10,255 nt of DNA, taken from contig CAMFTQ010000012.1 in the NCBI GenBank assembly GCA_945988865.1, positions 1 through 10,255 of the forward strand, in the 5' to 3' direction. The notes under the pieces were generated by a model, which had not been told where the DNA came from, ran no database searches, and saw only the letters and a program-made list of their open reading frames with translations. Both the position numbers and the translations under genes were made by a program. Source of the DNA: an uncultured Anaeromassilibacillus sp. (GTDB lineage: Bacteria > Bacillota > Clostridia > Oscillospirales > Acutalibacteraceae). Below are positions 1 to 7,533 of this stretch, in pieces; within the stretch, counting starts at the first letter, position 1, and each line of letters starts with the position of its first letter.

Positions 1-1696
1 TGCAGTTTTTAATATCGGGCAGTATTGCCCTTGAAATAGCTACTGTATCTATACTTGTGTAGCTGTAGTCAATATTCAGTCTTTTACAGGCTGCTTTGAT
101 AAAAGATGTATCAAACGGTGCGTTGTGAGCAACAAGCACACTGCCGTTGCAAAACCGGAGAAAATCTGCAACAGCCTGCTCCTCGTCAGGTGCGTCTTTT
201 ACCATACTGTCTGTAATTCCCGTAAGCTCCGTTATTCTTGCAGGGATAGGCATATGAGGATTTACAAAGGTAGAAAACGTGTCCTTGATTTCACCGTTTA
301 CAACTCTTACTGCGCCGATTTCGGTAATTCTGTCACGCTCTGCCGACAGTCCGGTTGTTTCAATGTCAAAGCAAATAAACTCACCGTTTAACGGCTCTGT
401 TGAATTGCCCTCGACTGACGGTACAAGATCGTCCATAAAGTACGCCTCTACACCGTAGATTACCTTCAGCTTGTCGTTGTCTTCACGATTTTTATTGATT
501 TTTTCAACCGTATTCATCGCATCGGGGAACGCCTGTGCCACACCGTGGTCTGTAATTGCTATCGCCTTGTGTCCCCATTCGGCGGCACGTGAAACAAGCG
601 ACTCTGCCGAGGATACGCCGTCCATTGACGACATATTTGTGTGCAAATGAAGCTCTACACGCTTTTTCTCTGCATTATCGGCTACCTTCACCTTTTGAAC
701 AGTTCCGATAGACTTTGCACTAAGCACCAAGTCATTTGCAAATTTATCGTACTCAACATCGCCGTACACCATTATCGTCATACCCTTTTTGAGCGTATCA
801 AGAACGGCGCAGTTTTGTATTCTGTCAAAAACCTTAACGGTGATTGAGTTTGTATAGTCGGTGATGTCGATATTGAAAATATTTTTGTCACCCGATTTTG
901 TCACCTTTTTGTCGATAGAGAAAATATCTCCCCATACTGTAGCTCTGCCTGTGTCGTACTCTATGTTGTCGATAGGCTGGAGCTTACCCTTTATGACGCT
1001 GCCGTAAAGAGGCTTTGCCGTACTTTTGATAATTGTCGGCAGCGTATGCTCGCCCTCTCTGATTTCAACCTCTTTTACCTCTTTGTTCTTTTCTTTTATC
1101 TCTTTTGTAGTTTCTTCTTCGTTTTCATAGAACTGCATAAACTGTTCTAATTTTTCACGCTTGATTTTTTCTACTGTATTCTGCTGACTTTCTATGTACT
1201 GCTCGCTGTCTGAGGTTATTTCTGTTACACCGTCATAAACGATTTCTGAAATATTTATCCCGAACCATTCGCTTATTATGCTTTTCACAACTCTGTCAAA
1301 GCTTTTTGCCTTTAGCAGTGATAAACCGCCGTGTGCAAGCGTGATTTTAATTATATTGTCACAAAGCTCTGCCTTGCTGTCCTTTAACGTGCCGTTTAAT
1401 GACGGTATTCTTCTTTTAGCTTCAACAACAATTTCGTCAAAATACGAAATATCAAACAGATTACTCGAAAAGCTCGGCACAATATTAAACACAGCAAGTG
1501 CAAGCGGTGAATTTTTGATTTGTGCTTCAAATTCTATCAAGGCTGATACAGGTACAAGCTCGCCGAATTCTGCGTAAACAGTCATAGTGCGATTTTCTGT
1601 ATTAGCAATTATATTCTTTACAACAGCAAAGCCCACCCTGCTGTTGAGGGTGGCGCTGTTTAAGTATTGTGAAAATATATCGTTAATAGTTTTCAT
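1..1696 (-). CDS. polC: DNA polymerase III PolC-type alpha subunit, N-terminal part (cut by window edge)
   Basis: PolC is the replicative DNA polymerase of low-G+C Gram-positives, combining polymerase and 3'-5' proofreading exonuclease. The frame is open from the start to the left edge (565 codons, no stop), about 40% of the roughly 1,430 residues usual in the family. Seen in order: an N-terminal region of about 200 residues; a charged Lys/Glu-rich linker near residues 160-190; an OB-fold-like segment at about 215-330; the PHP domain opening with HLHTNMSSMDG at 350-360 and ITDHG further on; then a DEDD exonuclease inserted in the PHP domain, with FDIETTGL (Asp444, Glu446) and AHNAPFD (Asp529). 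This PHP/exonuclease arrangement is diagnostic of PolC and excludes DnaE. The third exonuclease motif and the polymerase core lie beyond the edge. The ATG at 1696 has GGAAGGA 6 nt upstream; an in-frame ATG at 1711 lacks such a site. It is the last gene seen of the cluster, 43 nt after ispG. Confidence 0.97.
   Translation of the reverse strand, partial: MKTINDIFSQYLNSATLNSRVGFAVVKNIIANTENRTMTVYAEFGELVPVSALIEFEAQIKNSPLALAVFNIVPSFSSNLFDISYFDEIVVEAKRRIPSLNGTLKDSKAELCDNIIKITLAHGGLSLLKAKSFDRVVKSIISEWFGINISEIVYDGVTEITSDSEQYIESQQNTVEKIKREKLEQFMQFYENEEETTKEIKEKNKEVKEVEIREGEHTLPTIIKSTAKPLYGSVIKGKLQPIDNIEYDTGRATVWGDIFSIDKKVTKSGDKNIFNIDITDYTNSITVKVFDRIQNCAVLDTLKKGMTIMVYGDVEYDKFANDLVLSAKSIGTVQKVKVADNAEKKRVELHLHTNMSSMDGVSSAESLVSRAAEWGHKAIAITDHGVAQAFPDAMNTVEKINKNREDNDKLKVIYGVEAYFMDDLVPSVEGNSTEPLNGEFICFDIETTGLSAERDRITEIGAVRVVNGEIKDTFSTFVNPHMPIPARITELTGITDSMVKDAPDEEQAVADFLRFCNGSVLVAHNAPFDTSFIKAACKRLNIDYSYTSIDTVAISRAILPDIKNC
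1633..1653 (-). other. G+C-rich hairpin in the first codons of polC
   Basis: On the minus strand CCACCCT and AGGGTGG form a perfect 7-bp stem around a 7-nt loop; three more pairs can form outside a single bulged base. It begins about 43 nt into the polC coding region and has no T tract after it, so it is not an intrinsic terminator. It could slow early elongation or affect mRNA stability, or be a chance result of the codons used. Confidence 0.4.
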
Positions 1697-1739
1697 TGAC
1701 AGTCCTTCCATATACCTATTTGCTTTTGCTTATATATTA

Positions 1740-2783
1740 TTATAGCTTTTCTATTTCTTCTATCAAAGCGTCTATAAGCTTATCTTCAGGTACCTTATAT
1801 AAGATTTCTCCCTTTTTGAAAACAAGTCCGTTGCCGTCACCGCCTGCTATGCCGATGTCGGCTTCCTTTGCTTCGCCGGGTCCATTTACAACACAACCCA
1901 TAATTGCAACCTTTATATTCTTTTTGCAATCTCTAAGACGCTGTTCGGCTTCGTTTGCAAGTGAGATAAGGTCAATTTTTGTTCTGCCACAGGTCGGACA
2001 GGAAACAAAGCTCACGCCTGTTTTTTCTATATCGAGTGCCTTCAGAATATCCCTTGCGGCATAGACCTCCTTTACGGGATCGGCTGTAAGAGAAACTCTG
2101 ACGGTGTCGCCTATTCCCTTTAACAGCAACGAGCCGATGCCGGCTGATGATTTTATAATGCCCATTCGCTCTGTGCCTGCTTCTGTTACTCCCAGATGAA
2201 GCGGATAATCGCACTGCTGTGACGCAAGCTCATAAGCCTGAACCATAGTAGCGACAGATGAGGATTTCATAGAAAGCACAATGTCTGAAAAGTCGAACCT
2301 TTCAAGAAGTGATGCGTGATAAAGTGCGCTGTCGCAGAGTGCCTGCGGTGTAGGGTGACCGTACTTTGCCAAAATTTCCTTTTCAAGTGAGCCTGAATTT
2401 ACACCGATTCTTATGGGTATATTTTTTTGACTGCAAGCGTTTGCCACAGCCTTAACCCTATCCTCACCGCCGATATTGCCGGGGTTTATACGTATTTTGT
2501 CAACGCCTGCCGCCGCACATTCAAGGGCAAGCTTATAGTCAAAATGAATGTCGGCTACTATGGGGACAGACACGTTTTCTTTAAGTGCAGAGATTAGTTT
2601 TACCGCCTGCATATTCGGTACTGCCGCACGTATTATGTCACAGCCTGCACATTCAAGTGCTTTTGCCTGTTTTATGCTGTTTTCAATATCTTCTGCCGGT
2701 GTATTAAGCATAGACTGAACGGTTACTTTTGCACCGCCGCCTATTTTTACACCGCCTGCTGTTACCTGTTTTTTACTGCCCAT
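1740..2783 (-). CDS. ispG: 4-hydroxy-3-methylbut-2-en-1-yl diphosphate synthase (IspG/GcpE)
   Basis: IspG carries out the penultimate step of the MEP isoprenoid pathway, reductive ring opening of 2-C-methyl-erythritol 2,4-cyclodiphosphate to HMBPP, using a [4Fe-4S] cluster in the cytosol. The 347-residue protein has the expected TIM-barrel N-terminal part (VQSMLNTPAED, INPGNIGG, VTEAGTE). The C-terminal iron-sulfur part has SCPTCGR (Cys262, Cys265) and GCVVNGPGEA (Cys297, Glu304), which supply the three cysteine ligands and the glutamate known to bind the cluster. Length fits the compact bacterial form (E. coli 372). I chose the ATG at 2783 because AGGAG lies 7 nt upstream; a TTG at 2804 would add seven residues but has no comparable site. 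It lies between rseP (36 nt upstream) and polC (43 nt downstream) and shares its pathway with dxr in the same cluster. All key residues are present, so it should be active. Confidence 0.96.
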   Translation of the reverse strand: MGSKKQVTAGGVKIGGGAKVTVQSMLNTPAEDIENSIKQAKALECAGCDIIRAAVPNMQAVKLISALKENVSVPIVADIHFDYKLALECAAAGVDKIRINPGNIGGEDRVKAVANACSQKNIPIRIGVNSGSLEKEILAKYGHPTPQALCDSALYHASLLERFDFSDIVLSMKSSSVATMVQAYELASQQCDYPLHLGVTEAGTERMGIIKSSAGIGSLLLKGIGDTVRVSLTADPVKEVYAARDILKALDIEKTGVSFVSCPTCGRTKIDLISLANEAEQRLRDCKKNIKVAIMGCVVNGPGEAKEADIGIAGGDGNGLVFKKGEILYKVPEDKLIDALIEEIEKL

Positions 2784-2790
2784 AGTAACG

Positions 2791-2795
2791 CTCCT
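2791..2795 (-). promoter_or_regulatory. ispG ribosome binding site (decides the start)
   Basis: Reads AGGAG on the minus strand, 7 nt before the ATG at 2783. It lies inside the longer reading frame that begins with TTG at 2804, and so argues for the shorter 347-residue protein. Confidence 0.75.
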
Positions 2796-2819
2796 GATTA
2801 TCAATTTATTGTTATTGCT

Positions 2820-4181
2820 TTATGCGAATAGCTGCCATACGTCCTTTATTGTTATCAGTATCATAAAGAGGAACAAAAGCGCCATTCCTGCTGCGTTTAC
2901 ATATGCCTCGTACTTTCTCGGTACAGGCTTTTTACGGATTGCTTCAATGAGTAAAAATACGAATCTGCCACCGTCAAGTGCCGGAAAAGGAAGCATATTA
3001 ACTATACCTAAGTTGATGGATATTACCATCATCATAAATACAATGTTGTTAACCGCTGTACCGAAGCTCTCCTCAAGTCCCTTTGACGCAACCTGAGTTA
3101 TTGCAGATGTAGCACCTACAGGGCCTGATACATCGTTAAAGGTGAATTTGCCCTGAACTAAGCCTGCAAGCGTACTCCATACCGACCTTACAATAGAAAT
3201 ACTTTGTGAAAACGTTTCTGAAATTACCGTAAAAAAGTTTTTTTCAATAGGCTCTGTGTAGAAGTCGATTGAAACTGACGGCTTGTCGCTGTCGGCTGTT
3301 TTGTAGGTGTAGAAGTCAACATCGGGAATTGTTACCGTCTGACCGTTTCTAAGCACCTCAATATCTGCTCTGTATCGCTGACGTGTTTCTTTAACCTCAA
3401 TTTGAGGCTCTGTGTAGTCAGTCTTGCCGACTGCTTCGTAGAGCTTTTTTGAATAGTCAGAAAGATATTTTTCTGCTTCGCTTACTGTTTTTGCCGAATT
3501 TATATGATTAACACCGTCTTGAATTATTTTGACAAGACCTGTTAGCTTTTCGTCACTGTAATCCTCGGAATAAACCTCGGAATAGGCTCTGCAAAGAGCT
3601 ATTGAGGCGTCCTGCTTATAGATATTGACCTCTTTGCCGTCCACCTCCTGTACCTGTGAGGTGGCTATTGCAAATGAAATATCCTTTGCGTTAAGAATGT
3701 CGTAGCCGTTTATTTTTTTGAATGTGTCGCCTGTCTGCAAGCCACAGTTTGCCGAATATGACATTTCGGGGAAGGCTGAAATTGTAGTTGATGAATAGAC
3801 GTCCTGCTGAACAACTATTACAAACATCAGAGCAATACCTAACAGAATGTTCATTACCGCACCGGCGATTACTACAATCATTCTTTTCCAGACCTTCGCA
3901 TTGTTAAAGGCACGTGGGTTTTCGCTTTCTTCGTCCTCGCCCTCCATAGCGCAGAAACCGCCAATCGGGAAAAGCCTTAATGAATATGTTGTTTCGCCCT
4001 TTGTAAAGGAGAAAATTTTAGGTCCCATACCAAGTGCGAACTCGTTTACCTTGATTCCGCTTTTTTTGGCGGTGATAAAATGACCGCCCTCGTGCAGAAA
4101 AATAATAAGCTCAAATAATAATACTCCGATAATAATAAGTGCTGCTGTTGTGATAATACCATCTCCAAATTTTTTACCCAA
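2820..4181 (-). CDS. rseP: Site-2 family intramembrane zinc metalloprotease (RseP/RasP-like)
   Basis: Membrane-embedded M50 metalloprotease that cuts transmembrane segments of substrates such as anti-sigma factors and signal peptide remnants in regulated intramembrane proteolysis. The first membrane helix (about 9-29) runs into the zinc motif HEGGH at 30-34. A second helix is at about 101-124. A PDZ-like region follows (GLQTGDTFKKINGY at 147-160, resuming at about 268-290 with EVLRNGQTVTIP). The C-terminal helices carry NMLPFPALDGG, with Asp403 as the third zinc ligand, and a last helix at about 430-446. At 453 residues it is slightly long, because about 85 charged, Tyr/Lys/Glu-rich residues interrupt the PDZ region. 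The start is uncertain: TTG at 4181, 8 nt after the dxr stop, has no obvious Shine-Dalgarno site, and no in-frame ATG or GTG precedes the HEGGH motif. Translation may be coupled to dxr. The physiological substrate cannot be told from this window. Confidence 0.93.
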   Translation of the reverse strand: MGKKFGDGIITTAALIIIGVLLFELIIFLHEGGHFITAKKSGIKVNEFALGMGPKIFSFTKGETTYSLRLFPIGGFCAMEGEDEESENPRAFNNAKVWKRMIVVIAGAVMNILLGIALMFVIVVQQDVYSSTTISAFPEMSYSANCGLQTGDTFKKINGYDILNAKDISFAIATSQVQEVDGKEVNIYKQDASIALCRAYSEVYSEDYSDEKLTGLVKIIQDGVNHINSAKTVSEAEKYLSDYSKKLYEAVGKTDYTEPQIEVKETRQRYRADIEVLRNGQTVTIPDVDFYTYKTADSDKPSVSIDFYTEPIEKNFFTVISETFSQSISIVRSVWSTLAGLVQGKFTFNDVSGPVGATSAITQVASKGLEESFGTAVNNIVFMMMVISINLGIVNMLPFPALDGGRFVFLLIEAIRKKPVPRKYEAYVNAAGMALLFLFMILITIKDVWQLFA

Positions 4182-4189
4182 ATTAAGAA

Positions 4190-5341
4190 TTATTTGCCGA
4201 TTTGATTTATTACAAATTCTCTTGACGCTTTATCGGCTGAAAGAACGTCGTCAAGGCTGTTTATTTCTGTCGGCTTTATGCTTTCTACAGCTTCGCTGAC
4301 AAGCTCGCCGATTTTTAAAAATGAGATTTTGCCGTTTCTGAACATTTCGTTAGCCTGCTCGTTTGCACCGTTTGCTATTGCAGGTGCAGTTTTGCCGATT
4401 TTCATCGCCTTTTTACAGGTGTTTAAGCATAAAAACGTATCGTAATCAGGCTTTGCAAACGTCATTGTGCCGACCTTTGACAAATCAAGCTCCGAAACAG
4501 GCGACGGTATATGATGCGGATATGTTATCGCATACTGAATGGGAATACGCATATCGGGCAGTGCCATCTGTGCTATAACGGAATTGTCGGAATACATAAT
4601 CATTGAATGAATAACGCTTTCACGGTGAACAACAACGTCGATTTTATCAACAGGCATATCAAAAAGCCACGAGGCTTCTATGATTTCAAGTCCTTTGTTC
4701 ATCATTGTGGCGGAATCTACCGTTATTTTTGCACCCATACTCCAGTTCGGGTGGTTGAGTGCCTGCTCTAATGTAACGTTTAAAAGCTCGTCTTTTGTTT
4801 TGCCGAAAAACGGACCTCCTGACGCTGTAAGTATCAGCTTTTTAAGCGATTTACCGTCAGGCATACCCTGAAGGCACTGAAAAATAGCTGAATGTTCGCT
4901 GTCAACAGGATAAAGAGAAACACCGTTTTTACGCACTGCGTCCATAACAAGGCTGCCGCCTGCAACAAGCGTTTCTTTATTTGCAAGAGCTATGTTCTTT
5001 TTTGCATTTGCCGCCGCCAATGTAGGGCAAAGACCCACCATACCGACAACAGAGTTTAAAACTAAATCTGCGTTTTTATCGGTTGCCGCCTCTATTAAGC
5101 CGTCCATACCGCTTAGCACCTTAACGTCAGTATCCTTGACAGACGCTTTAAACTCATTTGCAAGCGTTTCGTCAAAAACAACAGCAAGCCTTGGTTTGTA
5201 TTTGCGAACCTGCTGTTCAAGCACCGCTATGTTTTTATTGGCAGTCAGTGCTGTTACGCTGATACCCAGCTTTTCTGCAACGTCAAGAGCCTGTGTACCG
5301 ATTGAGCCTGTTGAACCTAAAATTGAAATTGAATTTGTCAT
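4190..5341 (-). CDS. dxr: 1-deoxy-D-xylulose 5-phosphate reductoisomerase
   Basis: Dxr (IspC) catalyses the NADPH-dependent rearrangement and reduction of DXP to 2-C-methyl-D-erythritol 4-phosphate, the committing step of the MEP pathway and the target of fosmidomycin. The 383-residue protein opens with the Rossmann dinucleotide motif GSTGSIG at 9-15, followed by ANKET (120-124). The divalent metal ligands are visible as VDSEH (Asp147, Glu149) and NKGLE (Asn215, Lys216, Glu219). The substrate-loop residues HPNWSMG (His197, Trp200, Met202) and the C-terminal NGANEQ are also present. Family length is about 380-400. The ATG at 5341 has AAGAGG 6 nt upstream; a longer frame from an ATG at 5368 would overlap the end of cdsA and adds nine basic residues before the conserved start of the fold, so I reject it. 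It begins 10 nt after the cdsA stop and ends 8 nt before the rseP start, so it is surely co-transcribed with both. Confidence 0.97.
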   Translation of the reverse strand: MTNSISILGSTGSIGTQALDVAEKLGISVTALTANKNIAVLEQQVRKYKPRLAVVFDETLANEFKASVKDTDVKVLSGMDGLIEAATDKNADLVLNSVVGMVGLCPTLAAANAKKNIALANKETLVAGGSLVMDAVRKNGVSLYPVDSEHSAIFQCLQGMPDGKSLKKLILTASGGPFFGKTKDELLNVTLEQALNHPNWSMGAKITVDSATMMNKGLEIIEASWLFDMPVDKIDVVVHRESVIHSMIMYSDNSVIAQMALPDMRIPIQYAITYPHHIPSPVSELDLSKVGTMTFAKPDYDTFLCLNTCKKAMKIGKTAPAIANGANEQANEMFRNGKISFLKIGELVSEAVESIKPTEINSLDDVLSADKASREFVINQIGK

Positions 5342-5347
5342 TTTTCG

Positions 5348-5353
5348 CCTCTT
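5348..5353 (-). promoter_or_regulatory. dxr ribosome binding site overlapping the cdsA stop
   Basis: Reads AAGAGG on the minus strand, 6 nt before the ATG at 5341. The cdsA stop codon (5352-5354) overlaps it, so ribosomes ending cdsA finish on the dxr initiation site. This supports 5341 over an ATG at 5368 and suggests coupled translation. Confidence 0.75.
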
Positions 5354-6173
5354 ACTGTAAAAATGCAAAATATTGACCTGCTAAGAATATAATGGGTGCT
5401 GTGAAAACAACGCTGTCAAATCTGTCGAGCAAGCCGCCGTGTCCCGGAATTACAGAGCCGAAGTCCTTGATGTGACAGCTTCGTTTTATCAAAGAAAAGC
5501 TGAGGTCGCCAATAATAGATAAAACAGAATTTACAATTCCGACAACGGCAAGCAGGACAAAATTCACACTTACATTTCTGTAAATCAAATACTGATATAC
5601 AACACCGATAAGAACTCCGCCGATTATTCCTGCCACAACTCCGCCGACAGCACCCTCAACTGTTTTTTTAGGGCTTATTTTTGGGCAGAGCTTGTGTTTA
5701 CCGAAAAATGTGCCTGTAAAATATGCGCCTCCGTCTGCAATCCACGGAATAGCAAGACAAAGAACAACATAAAACGATGTGTAAAGTCCGTTGTGAAAAT
5801 CACAGGACAAAACCATACAGCAAAAGCAGGCAACTACAAGAATTGATGTTGTGATTACATATAAAATATCTTCAAGCTTTACCTTGTCATTAAACAAGAT
5901 TAAAACTGTAAAAAGAGTCAGTACAAATAAAAAGATAGGAATAAATTTGAAAGGAGTTGTTGAGAGCAAGGGCGTCAGAATTCCGAACAATAAAGTAGGG
6001 ACAGAGATTTTGAAATCTGACAATATTCCCTTTGCATTTAAAAGCTCACTTAATGTAATTGCTGATACTAATGACAAAACCGTATAGAGTACTATGGGGA
6101 TAATCTCACCGATTATGAGCAATCCCACAACCACCAGAATGCCAATTACGGCTGAAATAATGCGTATTTTCAT
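5352..6173 (-). CDS. cdsA: Phosphatidate cytidylyltransferase (CDP-diacylglycerol synthase)
   Basis: CdsA joins CTP and phosphatidic acid to make CDP-diacylglycerol, the precursor of phosphatidylglycerol and other phospholipids, in the cytoplasmic membrane. The 273-residue protein is strongly hydrophobic with about seven or eight membrane segments. The family signature lies at residues 227-253, from SLIKRSCHIKDFG through IPGHGGLLDRFD, and matches the known cytidylyltransferase pattern, including the paired Asp residues of the metal site. Upstream conserved stretches IADGGAYFTG (145-154) and SPKKTVEGAVGG (167-178) are also present. The ATG at 6173 lies 33 nt after uppS. Its likely Shine-Dalgarno site (AGGA at 6185-6188) is short and 11 nt away, weaker than those of its neighbours. 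The stop falls inside the Shine-Dalgarno site of dxr, so the two genes are probably translationally linked. Confidence 0.95.
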   Translation of the reverse strand: MKIRIISAVIGILVVVGLLIIGEIIPIVLYTVLSLVSAITLSELLNAKGILSDFKISVPTLLFGILTPLLSTTPFKFIPIFLFVLTLFTVLILFNDKVKLEDILYVITTSILVVACFCCMVLSCDFHNGLYTSFYVVLCLAIPWIADGGAYFTGTFFGKHKLCPKISPKKTVEGAVGGVVAGIIGGVLIGVVYQYLIYRNVSVNFVLLAVVGIVNSVLSIIGDLSFSLIKRSCHIKDFGSVIPGHGGLLDRFDSVVFTAPIIFLAGQYFAFLQ

Positions 6174-6206
6174 TTTTAATTTATTCCTATCTGAGTTTAT
6201 TTATAG

Positions 6207-6953
6207 TTATACTCCGCCAAAACGGCGGCTGCGTTTTGCAAATTCAAGAATTGCGCTGTTTAAGTCCTCTTTTGTAAAATCGGGCCACAGCTTATCCATA
6301 ATGACAAATTCCGAATATGCACATTGCCAGAGCAAGAAGTTTGAAATTCTGTATTCACCGCTCGGTCTTATGATTAAATCGGGATCAGGCTGACCCTTTG
6401 TGTATAAATTATCGGCAAACATCTGCTCTGTTATGTCATCGGGTGATATTTTATTATCAAGTGCCTTCTGAGCAAGCGTTCTGGCTGCTCTTACGATTTC
6501 ATCACGACTGCCGTAATTCATAGCAATATTGAGCACCATACCGTCACGGTGGGCGGAGCCTTCCTCTGTTCTTATCATCAGCTCCCGAAGCTCTTTGTCA
6601 AAACGGCTTTTGTCACCGATAAATTTAACCACAATGCTGTCGTCCTGAAAATCGTTTAAGGCTTCCTCAAGATATGATTTGAACAGAAGCATCAGAGCTG
6701 ATATTTCATCCTGAGGACGCTTCCAGTTTTCGGTCGAAAAAGCATATACAGTCAGGTATTTAACGCCGATATCACTGCAATAACGTGTAATTGTGCGAAA
6801 GTTTTTACCGCCTGCTTTATGCCCTGCACTGCGTGGGAGTCCTCTTTTTTTTGCCCATCTGCCGTTGCCGTCCATTATAATTCCTATATGTGTCGGTACT
6901 GTGACAGACGATATATCAAATTCGGAATCCTTGCTTTTGCCAAAAAAAGCCAT
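6207..6953 (-). CDS. uppS: Undecaprenyl-diphosphate synthase (cis-prenyltransferase)
   Basis: UppS adds isopentenyl units in cis to farnesyl diphosphate to make the C55 lipid carrier for peptidoglycan and other wall polymers. It is soluble or loosely membrane-bound. The 248-residue protein shows the family blocks in order: GIIMDGNGRWAKKRG at 24-38 with the catalytic Asp28; YAFSTENWKRP at 70-80; LNIAMNYGSRDE at 141-152; and RPSGEYRISNFLLWQ at 196-210, followed by AYSE and the terminal RRFGG. The fourth block reads RPSGEYRIS where RTSGEQRLS is more usual, a mild variant that keeps the Arg and Ser residues of the diphosphate site. The start is ATG at 6953, one base after the frr stop, with GGAG 7 nt upstream inside the end of frr. 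A longer frame from 7013 would overlap frr by about 60 bases and precede the fold with a non-conserved basic stretch. It uses isoprenoid made by the dxr/ispG pathway. Confidence 0.96.
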   Translation of the reverse strand: MAFFGKSKDSEFDISSVTVPTHIGIIMDGNGRWAKKRGLPRSAGHKAGGKNFRTITRYCSDIGVKYLTVYAFSTENWKRPQDEISALMLLFKSYLEEALNDFQDDSIVVKFIGDKSRFDKELRELMIRTEEGSAHRDGMVLNIAMNYGSRDEIVRAARTLAQKALDNKISPDDITEQMFADNLYTKGQPDPDLIIRPSGEYRISNFLLWQCAYSEFVIMDKLWPDFTKEDLNSAILEFAKRSRRFGGV

Positions 6954-6954
6954 A

Positions 6955-7509
6955 TTATATCTCCATAATTTCTTTTTGCTTTTTATCAGATATTGCGTCA
7001 ACCTCTTTGACAAATTTATCTGTTAAATCCTGCATTTTTTTCTCGCCCTGCTTTAGATCGTCCTCTGTAAGCTCGCCAGATTTTTTCATTTCCTTGAGTT
7101 TATCAATGGCTTCTCGGCGAACATTTCTGATCTGAACCTTGCAGTCCTCGGCAAGCTTTGAAATATCCTTTACGATTTCCTTACGTCTGTCCTCTGTAAG
7201 CGGCGGAAATGTAATGCGGATAATTCTACCGTCGTTCTGGGGATTGATGCCTAAATCAGATGTCTGAATTGCCTTTTCGATAGGACGAAGTACAGACGCA
7301 TCCCAAGGCTGAATAGTTAAAATTCTTGCTTCTGCAACAGAAACAGCCGCAAGCTGATTGATAGGAGTTGCTGTGCCGTAGTAATCGACAAAAATCTTGT
7401 CAAGAACTGCCGGATTTGCCCTGCCTGCACGAATTGCGGCGTACTCATCAGTAAGGTGATCAATTCGTCTTTGCATACGTTGTGACGCTTTATTTAGTTG
7501 CTCTTTCAT
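6955..7509 (-). CDS. frr: Ribosome recycling factor
   Basis: RRF, with EF-G, splits the post-termination ribosome so that subunits can be reused. It acts in the cytosol and is essential. The 184-residue length is typical (E. coli 185). Conserved features include YAAIRAGRANPAVLDKI near residues 23-39, the domain II segment around YYGTATPINQLA (43-54), ARILTIQPWD (61-70) and the C-terminal coiled-coil helix with ITFPPLTEDRRKE (99-111), VRNVRREA-like basic residues near 126-134, and a Lys/Glu-rich tail. The ATG at 7509 has a strong AGGAGG at 7518-7523, 8 nt upstream. It lies 24 nt after pyrH and its stop is separated from the uppS start by one base. The order pyrH-frr-uppS-cdsA is conserved across most bacteria. 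Confidence 0.97.
   Translation of the reverse strand: MKEQLNKASQRMQRRIDHLTDEYAAIRAGRANPAVLDKIFVDYYGTATPINQLAAVSVAEARILTIQPWDASVLRPIEKAIQTSDLGINPQNDGRIIRITFPPLTEDRRKEIVKDISKLAEDCKVQIRNVRREAIDKLKEMKKSGELTEDDLKQGEKKMQDLTDKFVKEVDAISDKKQKEIMEI
6961..6964 (-). promoter_or_regulatory. uppS ribosome binding site inside the end of frr
   Basis: Reads GGAG on the minus strand, 7 nt before the uppS ATG at 6953 and within the last codons of frr. With one base between the frr stop and the uppS start, it implies coupled translation and rejects the upstream ATG at 7013. Confidence 0.75.
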
Positions 7510-7533
7510 ATTAAAATCCTCCTAAGGCTATGA

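Noticed and set aside
1..1696. Short plus-strand open frames in the first 1.6 kb (for example 125-391 and 1278-1577)
   Set aside because: They lie opposite the continuous polC frame, whose PHP and exonuclease motifs are unmistakable.
1696..2064. Plus-strand open frame of 122 codons opposite ispG
   Set aside because: Hydrophobic, Ser-rich translation of the complement of ispG; no family resemblance and it is antiparallel to a certain gene.
2784..2804. TTG start for ispG at 2804
   Set aside because: Weak start codon; the AGGAG at 2791-2795 serves the ATG at 2783. It cannot be fully excluded.
4992..5360. Plus-strand open frame of 122 codons opposite dxr
   Set aside because: Shadow of the dxr coding strand, low-complexity Ser/Ala/Thr-rich product with no recognisable domain.
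5342..5368. Longer dxr start at ATG 5368
   Set aside because: It would overlap the end of cdsA and adds nine non-conserved residues; the ATG at 5341 has a proper ribosome binding site and matches the start of the Rossmann fold.
6954..7013. Longer uppS start at ATG 7013
   Set aside because: It lies wholly in the coding end of frr, adds a basic stretch not found in the family, and the ATG at 6953 has GGAG 7 nt upstream.
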